Shown: positions 30,358 to 38,106 of the stretch, piece by piece | How positions within the stretch are numbered: the first letter of the stretch is position 1 | Layout of the letters: every line of letters starts with the position of its first letter | Origin: Herbidospora daliensis | GTDB taxonomy: Bacteria; Actinomycetota; Actinomycetes; Streptosporangiales; Streptosporangiaceae | DNA: 64,000 nucleotides | NCBI RefSeq assembly: GCF_001570585.1 | Contig: NZ_BBXF01000001.1 | Coordinates: 1,233,691-1,297,690, forward strand | Direction of reading: 5' to 3' | Position numbers and translations under genes: made by a program | The notes under the pieces: generated by a model | Database searches by the model: none | What the model was told of the DNA's origin: nothing | The model's input: only the letters and a program-made list of their open reading frames with translations

Positions 30358-31782
30358 ATGACTGTCGTTGACAACAGGGTGGTGACCGCCTCCTCCGACC
30401 AGGAGGCTGCCGACCCCCGCGATCCCGTCGTCCGGCTGGGCCACCTGCTCGACGAGGGTTCCATGCGGCTCATCTCGCCGCAGGACAAGAGCGGGGCCCT
30501 GGCGGTCACCGGCCGCGTCGAGGGCGTCCCCGTCGTGGCGTTCTGCAGCGACGCCCGTTTCCAGGGCGGCGCGATGGGCTCCGAGGGCTGCGAGCACATC
30601 GTCCACGCCTACGACGTGGCGGTCCGCGAGCGGGTGCCGATCATCGGCGTCTGGCACTCGGGCGGCGCCCGCCTCGCCGAGGGCGTGGAGTCCCTCCACG
30701 CCGTGGGCCGCGTCTTCGCGGCCATGACGAAGGCGTCGGGCATCGTCCCGCAGATCTCCGTCGTGGTCGGCGCGGCGGCCGGCGGCGCGGCCTACGGCCC
30801 GGCGCTGACCGACATCGTGATCCTCGCCGACGAGGGCCGCATCTTCGTGACCGGCCCCGACGTCGTCCGCTCGGTGACGGGCGAGACGATCGACATGGCG
30901 TCGCTGGGCGGCCCCGAGCCCCACAGCAAGCGCAGCGGCGTGGTCCACATCGTCACCAAGTCGGAGCCCGAGGCCCTGCTGAAGGCCCGCCAGGTCGCCA
31001 CCCTGCTCGGCCACCAGGGCCGGGTCAGGCTGGGCGAGGTCGGCGAAGTCGACTTCTCCACCCTGCTCCCCGAGAACGTGCGCCGCGCCTACGACGTGAA
31101 GCCGCTGGTCAACGGCCTCCTCGACGAGCCCGGCGTGGAACTCCACCCCAAGTGGGCCCCCAACATCGTCACGACCCTGGGCCGCCTCGGCGGCCGCACG
31201 GTCGGCGTCATCGCCAACAACCCGATGCGCCTGGGCGGCTGCCTCGACTCGACCTCCGCGGAAAAGGCCGCCCGCTTCGTGCGCATGTGCGACGCGTTCG
31301 GCGTGCCCCTGGTGGTTTTGGTCGACGTCCCCGGCTACCTGCCGGGCGTCGGGCAGGAACACGACGGCGTCGTGCGCCGTGGCGCCAAGCTCCTCCACGC
31401 CTTCGCCGAGGCGTCGGTGCCGAGGGTGACACTGGTGACCCGCAAGTCCTACGGCGGGGCGTACATCGCGATGAACTCCCGCGCCCTCGGCGCGACCCGG
31501 GTCTTCGCGTGGCCGACGGCGCAGATCGCGGTCATGGGCGCCGTGGCGGCGGTCCGCATCCTGAAGCGCCGCGAACTCGCGGCGGTCCCGGACGAGGAGC
31601 GCGCCGAGCTGGAGACCCGCCTGGCCGAGGAGCACGAGAAGATCGCCGGCGGCCTCGACCGCGCGATCGACCTCGGCGTGGTCGACGAGGTCATCAAGCC
31701 GGAAGAGACCCGGGGAGCCATCGCAAAGGTGATCGCCCGTGCGACACCGGCGCGGGGGGCCCACGGGAACATCCCGCTCTAG
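30358..31782 (+). CDS. accD: Acyl-CoA carboxylase beta (carboxyltransferase) subunit, AccD6-like
   Basis: 474 residues, ATG after GAGAGGGACG. Both crotonase-like carboxyltransferase halves are present: N half with WHSGGARLAEGVESLHAVGR and GAAAGGAAYGPALTD; C half with GVIANNPMRLGG, VPGYLPGVGQEHDGVVRRGA and RKSYGGAYIAMNSRALGA. The length and place after fabF match M. tuberculosis AccD6 (fabD-acpM-kasA-kasB-accD6), which makes malonyl-CoA with AccA3 and AccE. A biotin-carboxylase alpha subunit is not in this window, so it must come from elsewhere. Role: malonyl-CoA (or methylmalonyl-CoA) supply to the same operon. Confidence 0.92.
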   Translation: MTVVDNRVVTASSDQEAADPRDPVVRLGHLLDEGSMRLISPQDKSGALAVTGRVEGVPVVAFCSDARFQGGAMGSEGCEHIVHAYDVAVRERVPIIGVWHSGGARLAEGVESLHAVGRVFAAMTKASGIVPQISVVVGAAAGGAAYGPALTDIVILADEGRIFVTGPDVVRSVTGETIDMASLGGPEPHSKRSGVVHIVTKSEPEALLKARQVATLLGHQGRVRLGEVGEVDFSTLLPENVRRAYDVKPLVNGLLDEPGVELHPKWAPNIVTTLGRLGGRTVGVIANNPMRLGGCLDSTSAEKAARFVRMCDAFGVPLVVLVDVPGYLPGVGQEHDGVVRRGAKLLHAFAEASVPRVTLVTRKSYGGAYIAMNSRALGATRVFAWPTAQIAVMGAVAAVRILKRRELAAVPDEERAELETRLAEEHEKIAGGLDRAIDLGVVDEVIKPEETRGAIAKVIARATPARGAHGNIPL

Positions 31783-31800
31783 TTCTTCCTGTACGACCTG

Positions 31801-31834
31801 AACGCCGCTTCCACCTGTTTGTGGGGGCGGCGTT
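31801..31834 (+). terminator. Terminator hairpin of the fab operon
   Basis: Arms AACGCCGC (31801-31808) and GCGGCGTT (31827-31834) enclose an inner stem CCAC/GTGG joined by two possible G-U pairs, giving about 14 bp with a 6-nt loop. It starts 18 bp past the accD stop. No clear T-tract. Confidence 0.75.
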
Positions 31835-31893
31835 TCGGCGTTGCGGGGGATTTGCCTGGCGTCCTTCTGCGCAGCGCACCTTGTATGACGGCT

Positions 31894-32126
31894 TTGGGAA
31901 GCGACCCTGCATGGCAACTCTTGGGAGCGACCCGGTGCAGCGGCCCTCCCGAGCGACCTTCTACGGCGACCCTCCCGAGCGGCCCGTACGGCGGCCCTCC
32001 CAAGCGGTCCTCTACGGCGGCTCTCCCGAGCGACCCTGTGCGGCGGTTCTCGGGGGCAAACCTTTATGGCGGTCCTCGAAGGCGAACCTTCTGGCAGCTC
32101 TCGGGGGCGATCGGCTGGCGGCGCAT
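31894..32126. repeat. Imperfect ~26-bp tandem array downstream of accD, ~9 units
   Basis: Units start at 31894, 31921, 31947, 31973, 31998, 32024, 32050, 32076 and 32101, with lengths of 25-27 bp. The best-conserved part is TCCCGAGCGACC followed by T(A/G)CGGCGG. Later units drift to TCGGGGGCG, so the array is older or less homogenised than the one at 51-417. It is non-coding on available evidence: indels of 1 bp break any frame. The block CTCCCGAG..CGACC is shared with the first array. Confidence 0.85.
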
Positions 32127-33061
32127 TTGGTCGGGCGGCTAACGCCGCCCGAAATTTCGGCATATCGACCTCAGTGAGGGCTCCTTGCGGGATGCGCCCG
32201 ATCGAGTAGAGGACCTCTCCGACCTACCCACCACCACAATGACGCGGCCACTGATCGACCCATAAAAGACCGCCTCGGGGTCCGGGGACAGGAGTGGGGC
32301 CGTTGCCCGCTATGCACTTTTGAGGGACATTCGCCCGTGCTGGCAGAGGTGACGAAAGAGTGAGCGTCCAATCACCTGAGCCCACAGCCGGGCAGCCACA
32401 ATCGGACACTCGCCTGGACCTAAACGATTCCACTACGCGAGAGAAGTCCGAAACCGACGGAACCCAAGACCCCCGGAAATGTTGTGCCGAAGCACGCGAC
32501 ACCATCGCCTCCAAGTGCCCGATGTGGCGCACAAGCCGCGCATCGCCAGAGCCCACGGCCCGGGCAACGTGGCCCTGCCGCTGGGCCTGAGCGGCGGCCG
32601 AGCACACCAGAGAGCGGTGTCGTGCGAGGCGGTGGCTGCTTACGCCGGCCTCGGCCAGCGTGGGATGGAAGACCCCCACACCTGACTCGGATACCTCGCC
32701 CATGGGACGGCGGCAAGGCAGTGGCCGGTTGACGCCGTTAAGGGCGGTGACCGCGTTAGGCGCTACTGACCAGGCAGCGCGGCAAGCAGGCGGATCTCAC
32801 AGGGCTTGGCTCTTCAGCGCGTGGCCGAGAATCGTCACCCATTGAACTAACCCCTCCTGGCAGCGTCTTGAAGCGACCGTCCACCACAGACCATCGCAAA
32901 CGCGCACTTGGGAGGTAGCAGGAAGAACGGCGGCGCGATCTCCAGGCCAACACGTCAGACGTCAGCCGCGAGGGAGGTTGTGGCCGGGTAAGGCGGCCCC
33001 GGCCCAGGAGCGTGGTGAAGTACGGCAGGGCGCGCAGGCAGGTGCCCCGCGCCCCCTACAG
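32127..33061. other. ~0.9 kb without a recognisable gene
   Basis: Open frames of 60-160 codons occur on both strands, but none combines a ribosome binding site, high third-position GC and a known domain. A GTG frame at 32360-32590 (starting SVQSPEPTAGQPQSDTRLDL) is the most plausible small gene, but its C-terminus looks random. Base composition is less GC-rich than neighbouring genes (for example 32400-32520), consistent with decayed or acquired DNA. A weak hairpin at 33028-33054 (7-bp arms) may end the DUF3145 transcript. Confidence 0.5.
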
Positions 33062-33559
33062 CTAGACGGCCGCGTGGAGCCAGCGCACCGGAGCGCCCTC
33101 GCCGGCGTACCGGAAGGACTCCAGTTCCTCGTCCCACTGCTTGCCGAGCAGCTTGTCGAGTTCGTCCTCCAGGACCACGCGCCCCTGGCTGGCCATCAGC
33201 ATGACGTTCCGGAGGCGGTCCTCCGAGATCAGGATGTCGCCGTTCACGCCGATGGTCGCCGTGAAAGCGCCCAAAGCGGGGGTGTACGCATGGCGGGAGC
33301 CGTCGCTGCCCGGCGACGGGTCTTCGGTGATTTCGAACCGGATGCGCTGCCACCCCATGAGCGAAGAGGTGATCTTGGCGGCGACGCCGGCGGGCCCCTC
33401 CCATTCGGCCTGGGCGCGCAGGGCGCCGGGCGCAGCGGGCTGGGGCGTCCACGTCAGGTCGACGGGTACGCCAAGAATGCCTGCGACGGCCCACTCGATG
33501 TGTGGGCACAGCGCAGGCTGAGCCGAGTGGACGTACAGGACGCCACGAGCAGCAGCCAC
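33062..33559 (-). CDS. DUF3145 family protein
   Basis: 165 residues, GTG start. The sequence matches the highly conserved actinobacterial DUF3145: RGVLYVHSAQPALCPHIEWA, VAGILGVPVDLTWTPQPAAP, EITEDPSPGSDGSRHAYTPA, and GDILISEDRLRNVMLMA. It is often encoded beside the fab operon (SCO2386-2391 region in S. coelicolor), and here it follows 1.3 kb downstream on the opposite strand. The function has not been established; strong conservation suggests a housekeeping or developmental role. Confidence 0.93.
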   Translation of the reverse strand: MAAARGVLYVHSAQPALCPHIEWAVAGILGVPVDLTWTPQPAAPGALRAQAEWEGPAGVAAKITSSLMGWQRIRFEITEDPSPGSDGSRHAYTPALGAFTATIGVNGDILISEDRLRNVMLMASQGRVVLEDELDKLLGKQWDEELESFRYAGEGAPVRWLHAAV

Positions 33560-33869
33560 CGGACCTCCCGATTCGTACGAGGTGCGCCTTCCCCAACGGC
33601 CTCATACTGGGATGATCACAAGTGACTCTAGGAGAGACTACCGTCCGTCGCGGCGGGGCACCAGAGGAGGGTCATACCGATTCCCCCTTGGCCGCCGAAC
33701 GAATCGGTCTCTCCTGAAGGCGTAAAACGGCGCGATCGTGGAAGTTGGGCGTCCTTCCGGAATTCCGCGATCTCACCGGGCCGCGCCGGACACCACGGCT
33801 AGAGTTGCTCACGCAACGCTCCTCTGTCAGCACAGTCGGTGAGGCTGGTGCGGAAAGGGTCAGTGACGC
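33560..33869. promoter_or_regulatory. Divergent intergenic region before the sigma/CHAT module
   Basis: 310 bp between DUF3145 and the sigma gene. It holds an 8-bp inverted repeat ACCGATTC/GAATCGGT (33676-33683 and 33701-33708) and a small hairpin GTTGC-TCAC-GCAAC at 33804-33817, about 55 bp before the sigma start. Promoters for both directions must lie here. No gene is seen. Repeats could be operators for the module, but nothing identifies the binding protein. Confidence 0.45.
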
Positions 33870-34427
33870 GTGCTTTTCGAGGTTCACGACGAATCGATCC
33901 CTCTCGATCTGCTCGACGACCACGCCTGGTCCGAGTTGGTCGCCTGCTTCAACGGTCAGATGTGGGCCGTGGCGCGGGCGGCGGGTCTGGGGGCGGCCGA
34001 CGCGTCCGACGCCGTACAGGGAGCGTGGCTCCGGCTGGTCGAGAGCGTCGACCGCATCCGCGACCCGCGCGCGGTCGGCGCGTGGCTGATGACGACGACG
34101 CGGCGCGAGGCGCTGCGGCTCGGCCGCAAGGCCGGCCAGGAGTTCCCGGCCGACCCGCCCGACCTCTACGAACATCCCACGCTCGCCGCGCCCGACCCGA
34201 CGACGGAGATCGTCGACGCCGACTACGGGCGCACCCTGTGGTCACGCGTGTCCCGGCTCAGCGAGCCGTGCCGGACCATGCTCCGGCTCTTCGCCCTCAA
34301 TCCTGATGTACGGTACGCGCAGGTCGCGGCCCGCATGCACATCCCGGTCGGCAGCGTGGGCCCGACCCGGTCGCGGTGCTCGGCCAAGCTCCGGACCCTG
34401 CTCGCGGAGGACCCCCTTGAGTGCTGA
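33870..34427 (+). CDS. Sigma-70-family (ECF-like) RNA polymerase sigma factor
   Basis: 185 residues, GTG start after AAAGGG. Region 2 (about 15-85): WSELVACFNGQMWAVARAAG, ASDAVQGAWLRLVESVDRI, PRAVGAWLMTTTRREALRLG. Region 4 (about 128-180): RLSEPCRTMLRLFALNPDVR, YAQVAARMHIPVGSVGPTRS, RCSAKLRTLL. The HTH holds GSVGPTRSRC, the usual DNA-reading helix. The next gene begins inside its 3' end. No classical anti-sigma (ZAS or membrane) gene is adjacent; instead a beta-sandwich protein and a CHAT protease follow. Target promoters unknown. Confidence 0.92.
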   Translation: MLFEVHDESIPLDLLDDHAWSELVACFNGQMWAVARAAGLGAADASDAVQGAWLRLVESVDRIRDPRAVGAWLMTTTRREALRLGRKAGQEFPADPPDLYEHPTLAAPDPTTEIVDADYGRTLWSRVSRLSEPCRTMLRLFALNPDVRYAQVAARMHIPVGSVGPTRSRCSAKLRTLLAEDPLEC

Positions 34428-34878
34428 CGACGCGGCGCTGGAGACGTACATGCTGGCGGCGATGCGCCTGGCCGCCCAGGCCGACCCCGCTCCCGGCCGC
34501 CTGGCCGCCGACGCGATGGCCGCACTCGCGATGCGCCTGCCCGGCTGCGTCGTTGCGACCCCCGCCGACCTGACGGCCGCCTCCGGCGCACGAGCAGGCG
34601 GAAAGCCCCAGATGCACCGCTTCGAGGCCGACGACACGACCCTCGACGTCGAGACGACCATCACCGAGGGTCGCCTGGAGATCGCCGGCCAGGTGAGCCC
34701 GCCCCCCGCCCCCGATGCGTATGTCGAGGTCCGCACCCCGCACGTGACGAAGGTCCGGGTACCCTCGGCCGACGGCCAGTTCGCCGTGGCGGGCCTCCCG
34801 CCCGGCTGGGTGAGCGTGGCCTACCACCGCCCGAGCGATCCCCCGGTGGTCACCCGCTGGCTGCGTGTCCGCGCCTGA
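34417..34878 (+). CDS. Small protein with carboxypeptidase-regulatory-like beta-sandwich
   Basis: 153 residues. A TTG start at 34417 was chosen because GGAGG lies 6 bp upstream (34406-34410), and the frame then begins SADDAALETYMLAAMRLAAQ; it overlaps the sigma stop by 11 bp. The N-terminal half is helical. Residues about 75-150 are beta-rich: TTITEGRLEIAGQVSPPPAP, AYVEVRTPHVTKVRVPSADG, FAVAGLPPGWVSVAYHRPSD, like a CarboxypepD_reg Ig-like domain. No signal peptide or membrane helix. Sitting between sigma factor and protease, it could be an anti-sigma-like adaptor or the protease substrate; this is inference. Confidence 0.75.
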   Translation: MSADDAALETYMLAAMRLAAQADPAPGRLAADAMAALAMRLPGCVVATPADLTAASGARAGGKPQMHRFEADDTTLDVETTITEGRLEIAGQVSPPPAPDAYVEVRTPHVTKVRVPSADGQFAVAGLPPGWVSVAYHRPSDPPVVTRWLRVRA

Positions 34879-37078
34879 GTCCTACGGCCCGTTCGCCGCG
34901 GCCCGGCGCGCCGACATCCTGGCGGCGTTCGACGTCCATCTGGCAGCAGAGGATTGCCTGTACGAGTCCCCGGAGCGGTTGGCCCTCACCCGCGCCGAGT
35001 TCGCCTCGGCCTTGGTCGGAGCCCGCCTACCGGGCGAGGCCCGCATGCTCCTGGAACTCGCGCTGCCCGATCTGACCTCGGCCCGCCCGGCGACCGCCCA
35101 CGCCCGGCTGCTGCTGGCGACGGTGGAACTGCTGACGGGGGATGTCCGGCGGGCCGAGGACACGGCTGCGACGGCGCTGACGGAGTTCGGGCGTCTGGGA
35201 CGGGCGGTGTGGGAACCGAGGGCCCGGGACGTGCTGCTGCGGGCGCGGCTCACGCAGACGGCCGAGAACAGGGCCGAGGAGAGGCTGCCGCCGGGACGGA
35301 CAACTCAATCGGCCGAGACCGATGGCGGATTGCCAGCAAGGCAGCCGACTCGGAGTGCCGAGATCGCGCTCAAGCTGGGAGCGCCCTCGAAGCTGTCGGA
35401 GGAGCAAGGCGAGTTCGGACTCGATGACGGACTGCTCTGTGACTGTGCGGCTGGGGCCGATGGGCTGGAGGCTGCGGGCTGGCGGTCTGAGGCCGACGAG
35501 CTGCGGCTGTTCGCGGTGTCGGCGTTCGTGCGCCGGTGCGGTCGTGGGGTCGGCGGGCTGGTGGTGGCGCAGCTGATGCTGGACCGGGTCCGGGACGGGT
35601 CGGGTTGTGCTGCCACGCGGTTGCATGCGGAGGCGTTGCGGCGATGGGTGGGCGGCGATCTCACCGAGGCGCTCGAACTGACCCGGCTGGGGTTCGCCGA
35701 GTCGCTCCGCGAGATGTCGCGGCTGGCTTCGGACACCGTGTCGAAGGAGCCGAGTGATTGGCACAGCTCTGAGTCGAGACCGTCTGACTCGATGCCTCAG
35801 CTGACCAATCGCCATCGTGACACGACAGTTGGAGACGTCGACCCTGGCGCGATTCCCGACTCAGGGAAGTTCATCAGGACATCGGATGACACCTCCGGCT
35901 CGACGGCAGCTAACGGACCTATGGGGAGGCACGCCACAACGCCATCCCCCCTCCCGGAGCCGGGCACAGGCATCCGCACAGGGACGTCGACGTTGGGTGC
36001 CGTGCCTCACGTGAAGCGGCTCGCCGATGAGCGTTGGCGGGTCTCCCGGGTGGCCGAGGAGATCGCCACGCTCGGCCTGGAGTTGGCCATCAGGCAGCAG
36101 AGCCCCGACAAGGTGCTGCTCTGGTCGGAGCGGTGGCGGGCGCTCGTCAGCGGTGCGGAGCCGGTGGCCGATCGGCCCGAGGTGCTCGTCCAGCTGGTAC
36201 GCGACCAAGACGCCCTCCACGCCGTAGTCGCCCACGGCGACCAGCTCTCACTCCACGGCCTCGGGTCACTGTCGTCCGTCACCGAGGCGATGGTGCGAAT
36301 CCGCTACAACCTCCGCAGAAGGAACCTCCGCGACACCAGGCCGGAAGGCGAGGAAGGGTTGTCCCCCGGCCTCCTGCGAGAACTGTCCGCCCTCGACGAG
36401 GCGCTGATCCGGCCGCTCGACCTGCCGCAGGGAGCCGTCAGCGTGGTCCCCACGGTCGCGCTGCACTCGTTGCCCTGGTCACTGCTGCCGTCGCTGCGCG
36501 GGCGAGCCGTCTCGGTCGCGCCCTCGGCCGCGCTGGCCGTCACCCGCAGGGAGATCGGCGGGCCGGTGGTGGCGCTCGCGGGGCCCGACTTGGCCCATGC
36601 GGAGGAGGAGGTGACGGCGGTTGTGGGCGTACATGAGAAGGGAGAGCGGGTGCCCGCCACACGCGCCGCACTTCTGGAGGCTCTCGGGCGGGCGGGCATC
36701 GTGCACATCGCCGCGCATGGCATCTTCTCCGGGCGGCGGCCGATGATGTCGAGCATTCTCCTGGACGACGGTCCGCTCCTCGTACACGAGTTCTTCCGCC
36801 TGACGCGGGTACCGCCCCTGGTGGTGCTCTCCTCGTGCGACGCCGGCATGGCCTCGGCTCCCGCCGACGGCGCGGCGTTCGGCCTGGCCGGAGCCTTCCT
36901 CGACCGCGGGGCACGTACGGTGATCGCGGGCATCGTGCCGGTCCGCGACGACGAGGCGGCCCGGCTGATGGTGGAGTTCCACCGCCGACTGGCCAAAGGG
37001 CAGTCACCAGCGCAAGCCCTCGCCGACGCGGCCGTGGCCACCGACGTACCGGGATTCGCCTGCTTCGGAACTGGTTGA
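34865..37078 (+). CDS. CHAT-domain caspase-like protease
   Basis: 737 residues, GTG start overlapping the previous gene by 14 bp. Residues 1-135 and 200-290 are helical, TPR-like (ALTRAEFASALVGARLPGEA, ARLLLATVELLTGDVRRAED). Residues about 135-185 and 290-385 are low-complexity, Ser/Thr/Pro-rich linkers of lower GC. The C-terminal CHAT domain (about 430-737) carries the caspase dyad His618 (VHIAAHGIF) and Cys658 (VVLSSCDAG). CHAT proteases in bacteria cleave partners on activation (for example TPR-CHAT with type III-E CRISPR, and gasdermin-linked proteases). Here it is coupled to a sigma factor, suggesting proteolytic control of transcription. Confidence 0.9.
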   Translation: MSAPESYGPFAAARRADILAAFDVHLAAEDCLYESPERLALTRAEFASALVGARLPGEARMLLELALPDLTSARPATAHARLLLATVELLTGDVRRAEDTAATALTEFGRLGRAVWEPRARDVLLRARLTQTAENRAEERLPPGRTTQSAETDGGLPARQPTRSAEIALKLGAPSKLSEEQGEFGLDDGLLCDCAAGADGLEAAGWRSEADELRLFAVSAFVRRCGRGVGGLVVAQLMLDRVRDGSGCAATRLHAEALRRWVGGDLTEALELTRLGFAESLREMSRLASDTVSKEPSDWHSSESRPSDSMPQLTNRHRDTTVGDVDPGAIPDSGKFIRTSDDTSGSTAANGPMGRHATTPSPLPEPGTGIRTGTSTLGAVPHVKRLADERWRVSRVAEEIATLGLELAIRQQSPDKVLLWSERWRALVSGAEPVADRPEVLVQLVRDQDALHAVVAHGDQLSLHGLGSLSSVTEAMVRIRYNLRRRNLRDTRPEGEEGLSPGLLRELSALDEALIRPLDLPQGAVSVVPTVALHSLPWSLLPSLRGRAVSVAPSAALAVTRREIGGPVVALAGPDLAHAEEEVTAVVGVHEKGERVPATRAALLEALGRAGIVHIAAHGIFSGRRPMMSSILLDDGPLLVHEFFRLTRVPPLVVLSSCDAGMASAPADGAAFGLAGAFLDRGARTVIAGIVPVRDDEAARLMVEFHRRLAKGQSPAQALADAAVATDVPGFACFGTG

Positions 37079-37119
37079 GCCCGGAACGACCGCAGCATTC
37101 GGAGGATCTGGCGCGGCGT

Positions 37120-38106
37120 TCAGTTTCCTGGGCCGGGAAGCTCCAGCTCCGCGAAGACGGCCTTGTGGTCGGTGTTCGGGAGGGTGTGAACCGAGAAGGC
37201 GTGGATCGCCGTCCGGCTATCAGCCAGGACATGGTCGATCGTCACCGACGGAATGGGCAGCCCGTAGAAGTCGCGCGGAAGGGCCGGCCACGTCGTCTGC
37301 AAGCCGTTCCCCGTCACCTCGGCCGCGTCCCGATACCCGGCGTCGAGCAACGCCCGCACCCGGGCATGGTCGAGCGTCGCGTTGAAGTCGCCGATCAGAA
37401 GCCGGGCCGCCCCGCCAGTCTGGGAAAGAGCGTCAAGCCCCTCCCCCCAACACGCATGAAGGCGGGCGACATACGGAGCACACGGATGAACGGAAACCAT
37501 CTCCACCGCCACCCCCTCCACGTCAAGCCGCCCGACGAGCTGCCCGAACCCCCCGAAGTCATGTAACCCCACCCGCTCAACCGGGAAGCGCGAGTAGATC
37601 CCCGACCCCCGCGTCCCCCGCCGGGCCTCCGTCACCCGGTTGGGCAGCAGGGCGTCAAGGCCAGCCCGCTCCATCGCCTCCACCGCGTCAGGGCTGAGCT
37701 CCTGGAAGGCCACCACGTCAGCCCGCACCGACCGGACCAGCCGTACGACCTCCTCCGCCGGCGCCCCGCCCGCCAGCAGGTTCACCGCCAGCACCCGCAG
37801 CCGCGGCCCGCCCCCGCCCGACGGGCTCTCGCCGACCATCCGGGGCACCACGAGAGCCGCGAAGACCAGGCAGACCGCCAGTGCCGCTCCCCCGGCCACC
37901 CACCGGCGCGCCAGCAGGGCGAGTAACAAAGCCACCGGCGACGACAACGCAACGTAAGGCGTGAACGCCACCAGCTGCACCCACCAGAACCCCACGTCAC
38001 CGGGCACGAGACGCAGCAAGACCCAGGCCGCGTACAGAAGAACGATCAGCCAGATCAGCCGGGTGGTCAGGCTCGTGCCACCGGGCGACTCGGGTCGGTG
38101 ATCCAT
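37120..38106 (-). CDS. Membrane endonuclease/exonuclease/phosphatase-family protein
   Basis: 328 residues. Start ATG 38106; an ATG three codons upstream (38115) is also possible, and either overlaps the sulfurtransferase stop (38067) by 40-49 bp. Three N-terminal membrane helices (about 14-100): LIWLIVLLYAAWVLLRLVP, VALLLALLARRWVAGG, ALAVCLVFAALVVP. EEP domain 105-325: VLAVNLLAGGAPAEEV, VVAFQELSPDAVEAM, MVSVHPCAPY, LLIGDFNATLDH, SVTIDHVLAD, PNTDHKAVFAEL. All metal and general-base motifs are intact. Likely an outward-facing phosphodiesterase on lipids or nucleic acid. Last gene of a four-gene minus-strand cluster. Confidence 0.88.
   Translation of the reverse strand: MDHRPESPGGTSLTTRLIWLIVLLYAAWVLLRLVPGDVGFWWVQLVAFTPYVALSSPVALLLALLARRWVAGGAALAVCLVFAALVVPRMVGESPSGGGGPRLRVLAVNLLAGGAPAEEVVRLVRSVRADVVAFQELSPDAVEAMERAGLDALLPNRVTEARRGTRGSGIYSRFPVERVGLHDFGGFGQLVGRLDVEGVAVEMVSVHPCAPYVARLHACWGEGLDALSQTGGAARLLIGDFNATLDHARVRALLDAGYRDAAEVTGNGLQTTWPALPRDFYGLPIPSVTIDHVLADSRTAIHAFSVHTLPNTDHKAVFAELELPGPGN

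Noticed and set aside
32360-32590. Small GTG frame of 76 codons
   Set aside because: The N-terminal part looks protein-like, but the end (ASPEPTARATWPCRWA) looks random and no family is recognised; left as gap description only.
32224-32703. 159-codon minus-strand frame in the gene-poor region
   Set aside because: No ribosome binding site, Ser/Cys-rich mixed composition, no domain; reads as chance.
33672-34175. 167-codon minus-strand frame opposite the sigma gene
   Set aside because: Antisense to a clear sigma factor; no start signal or domain.
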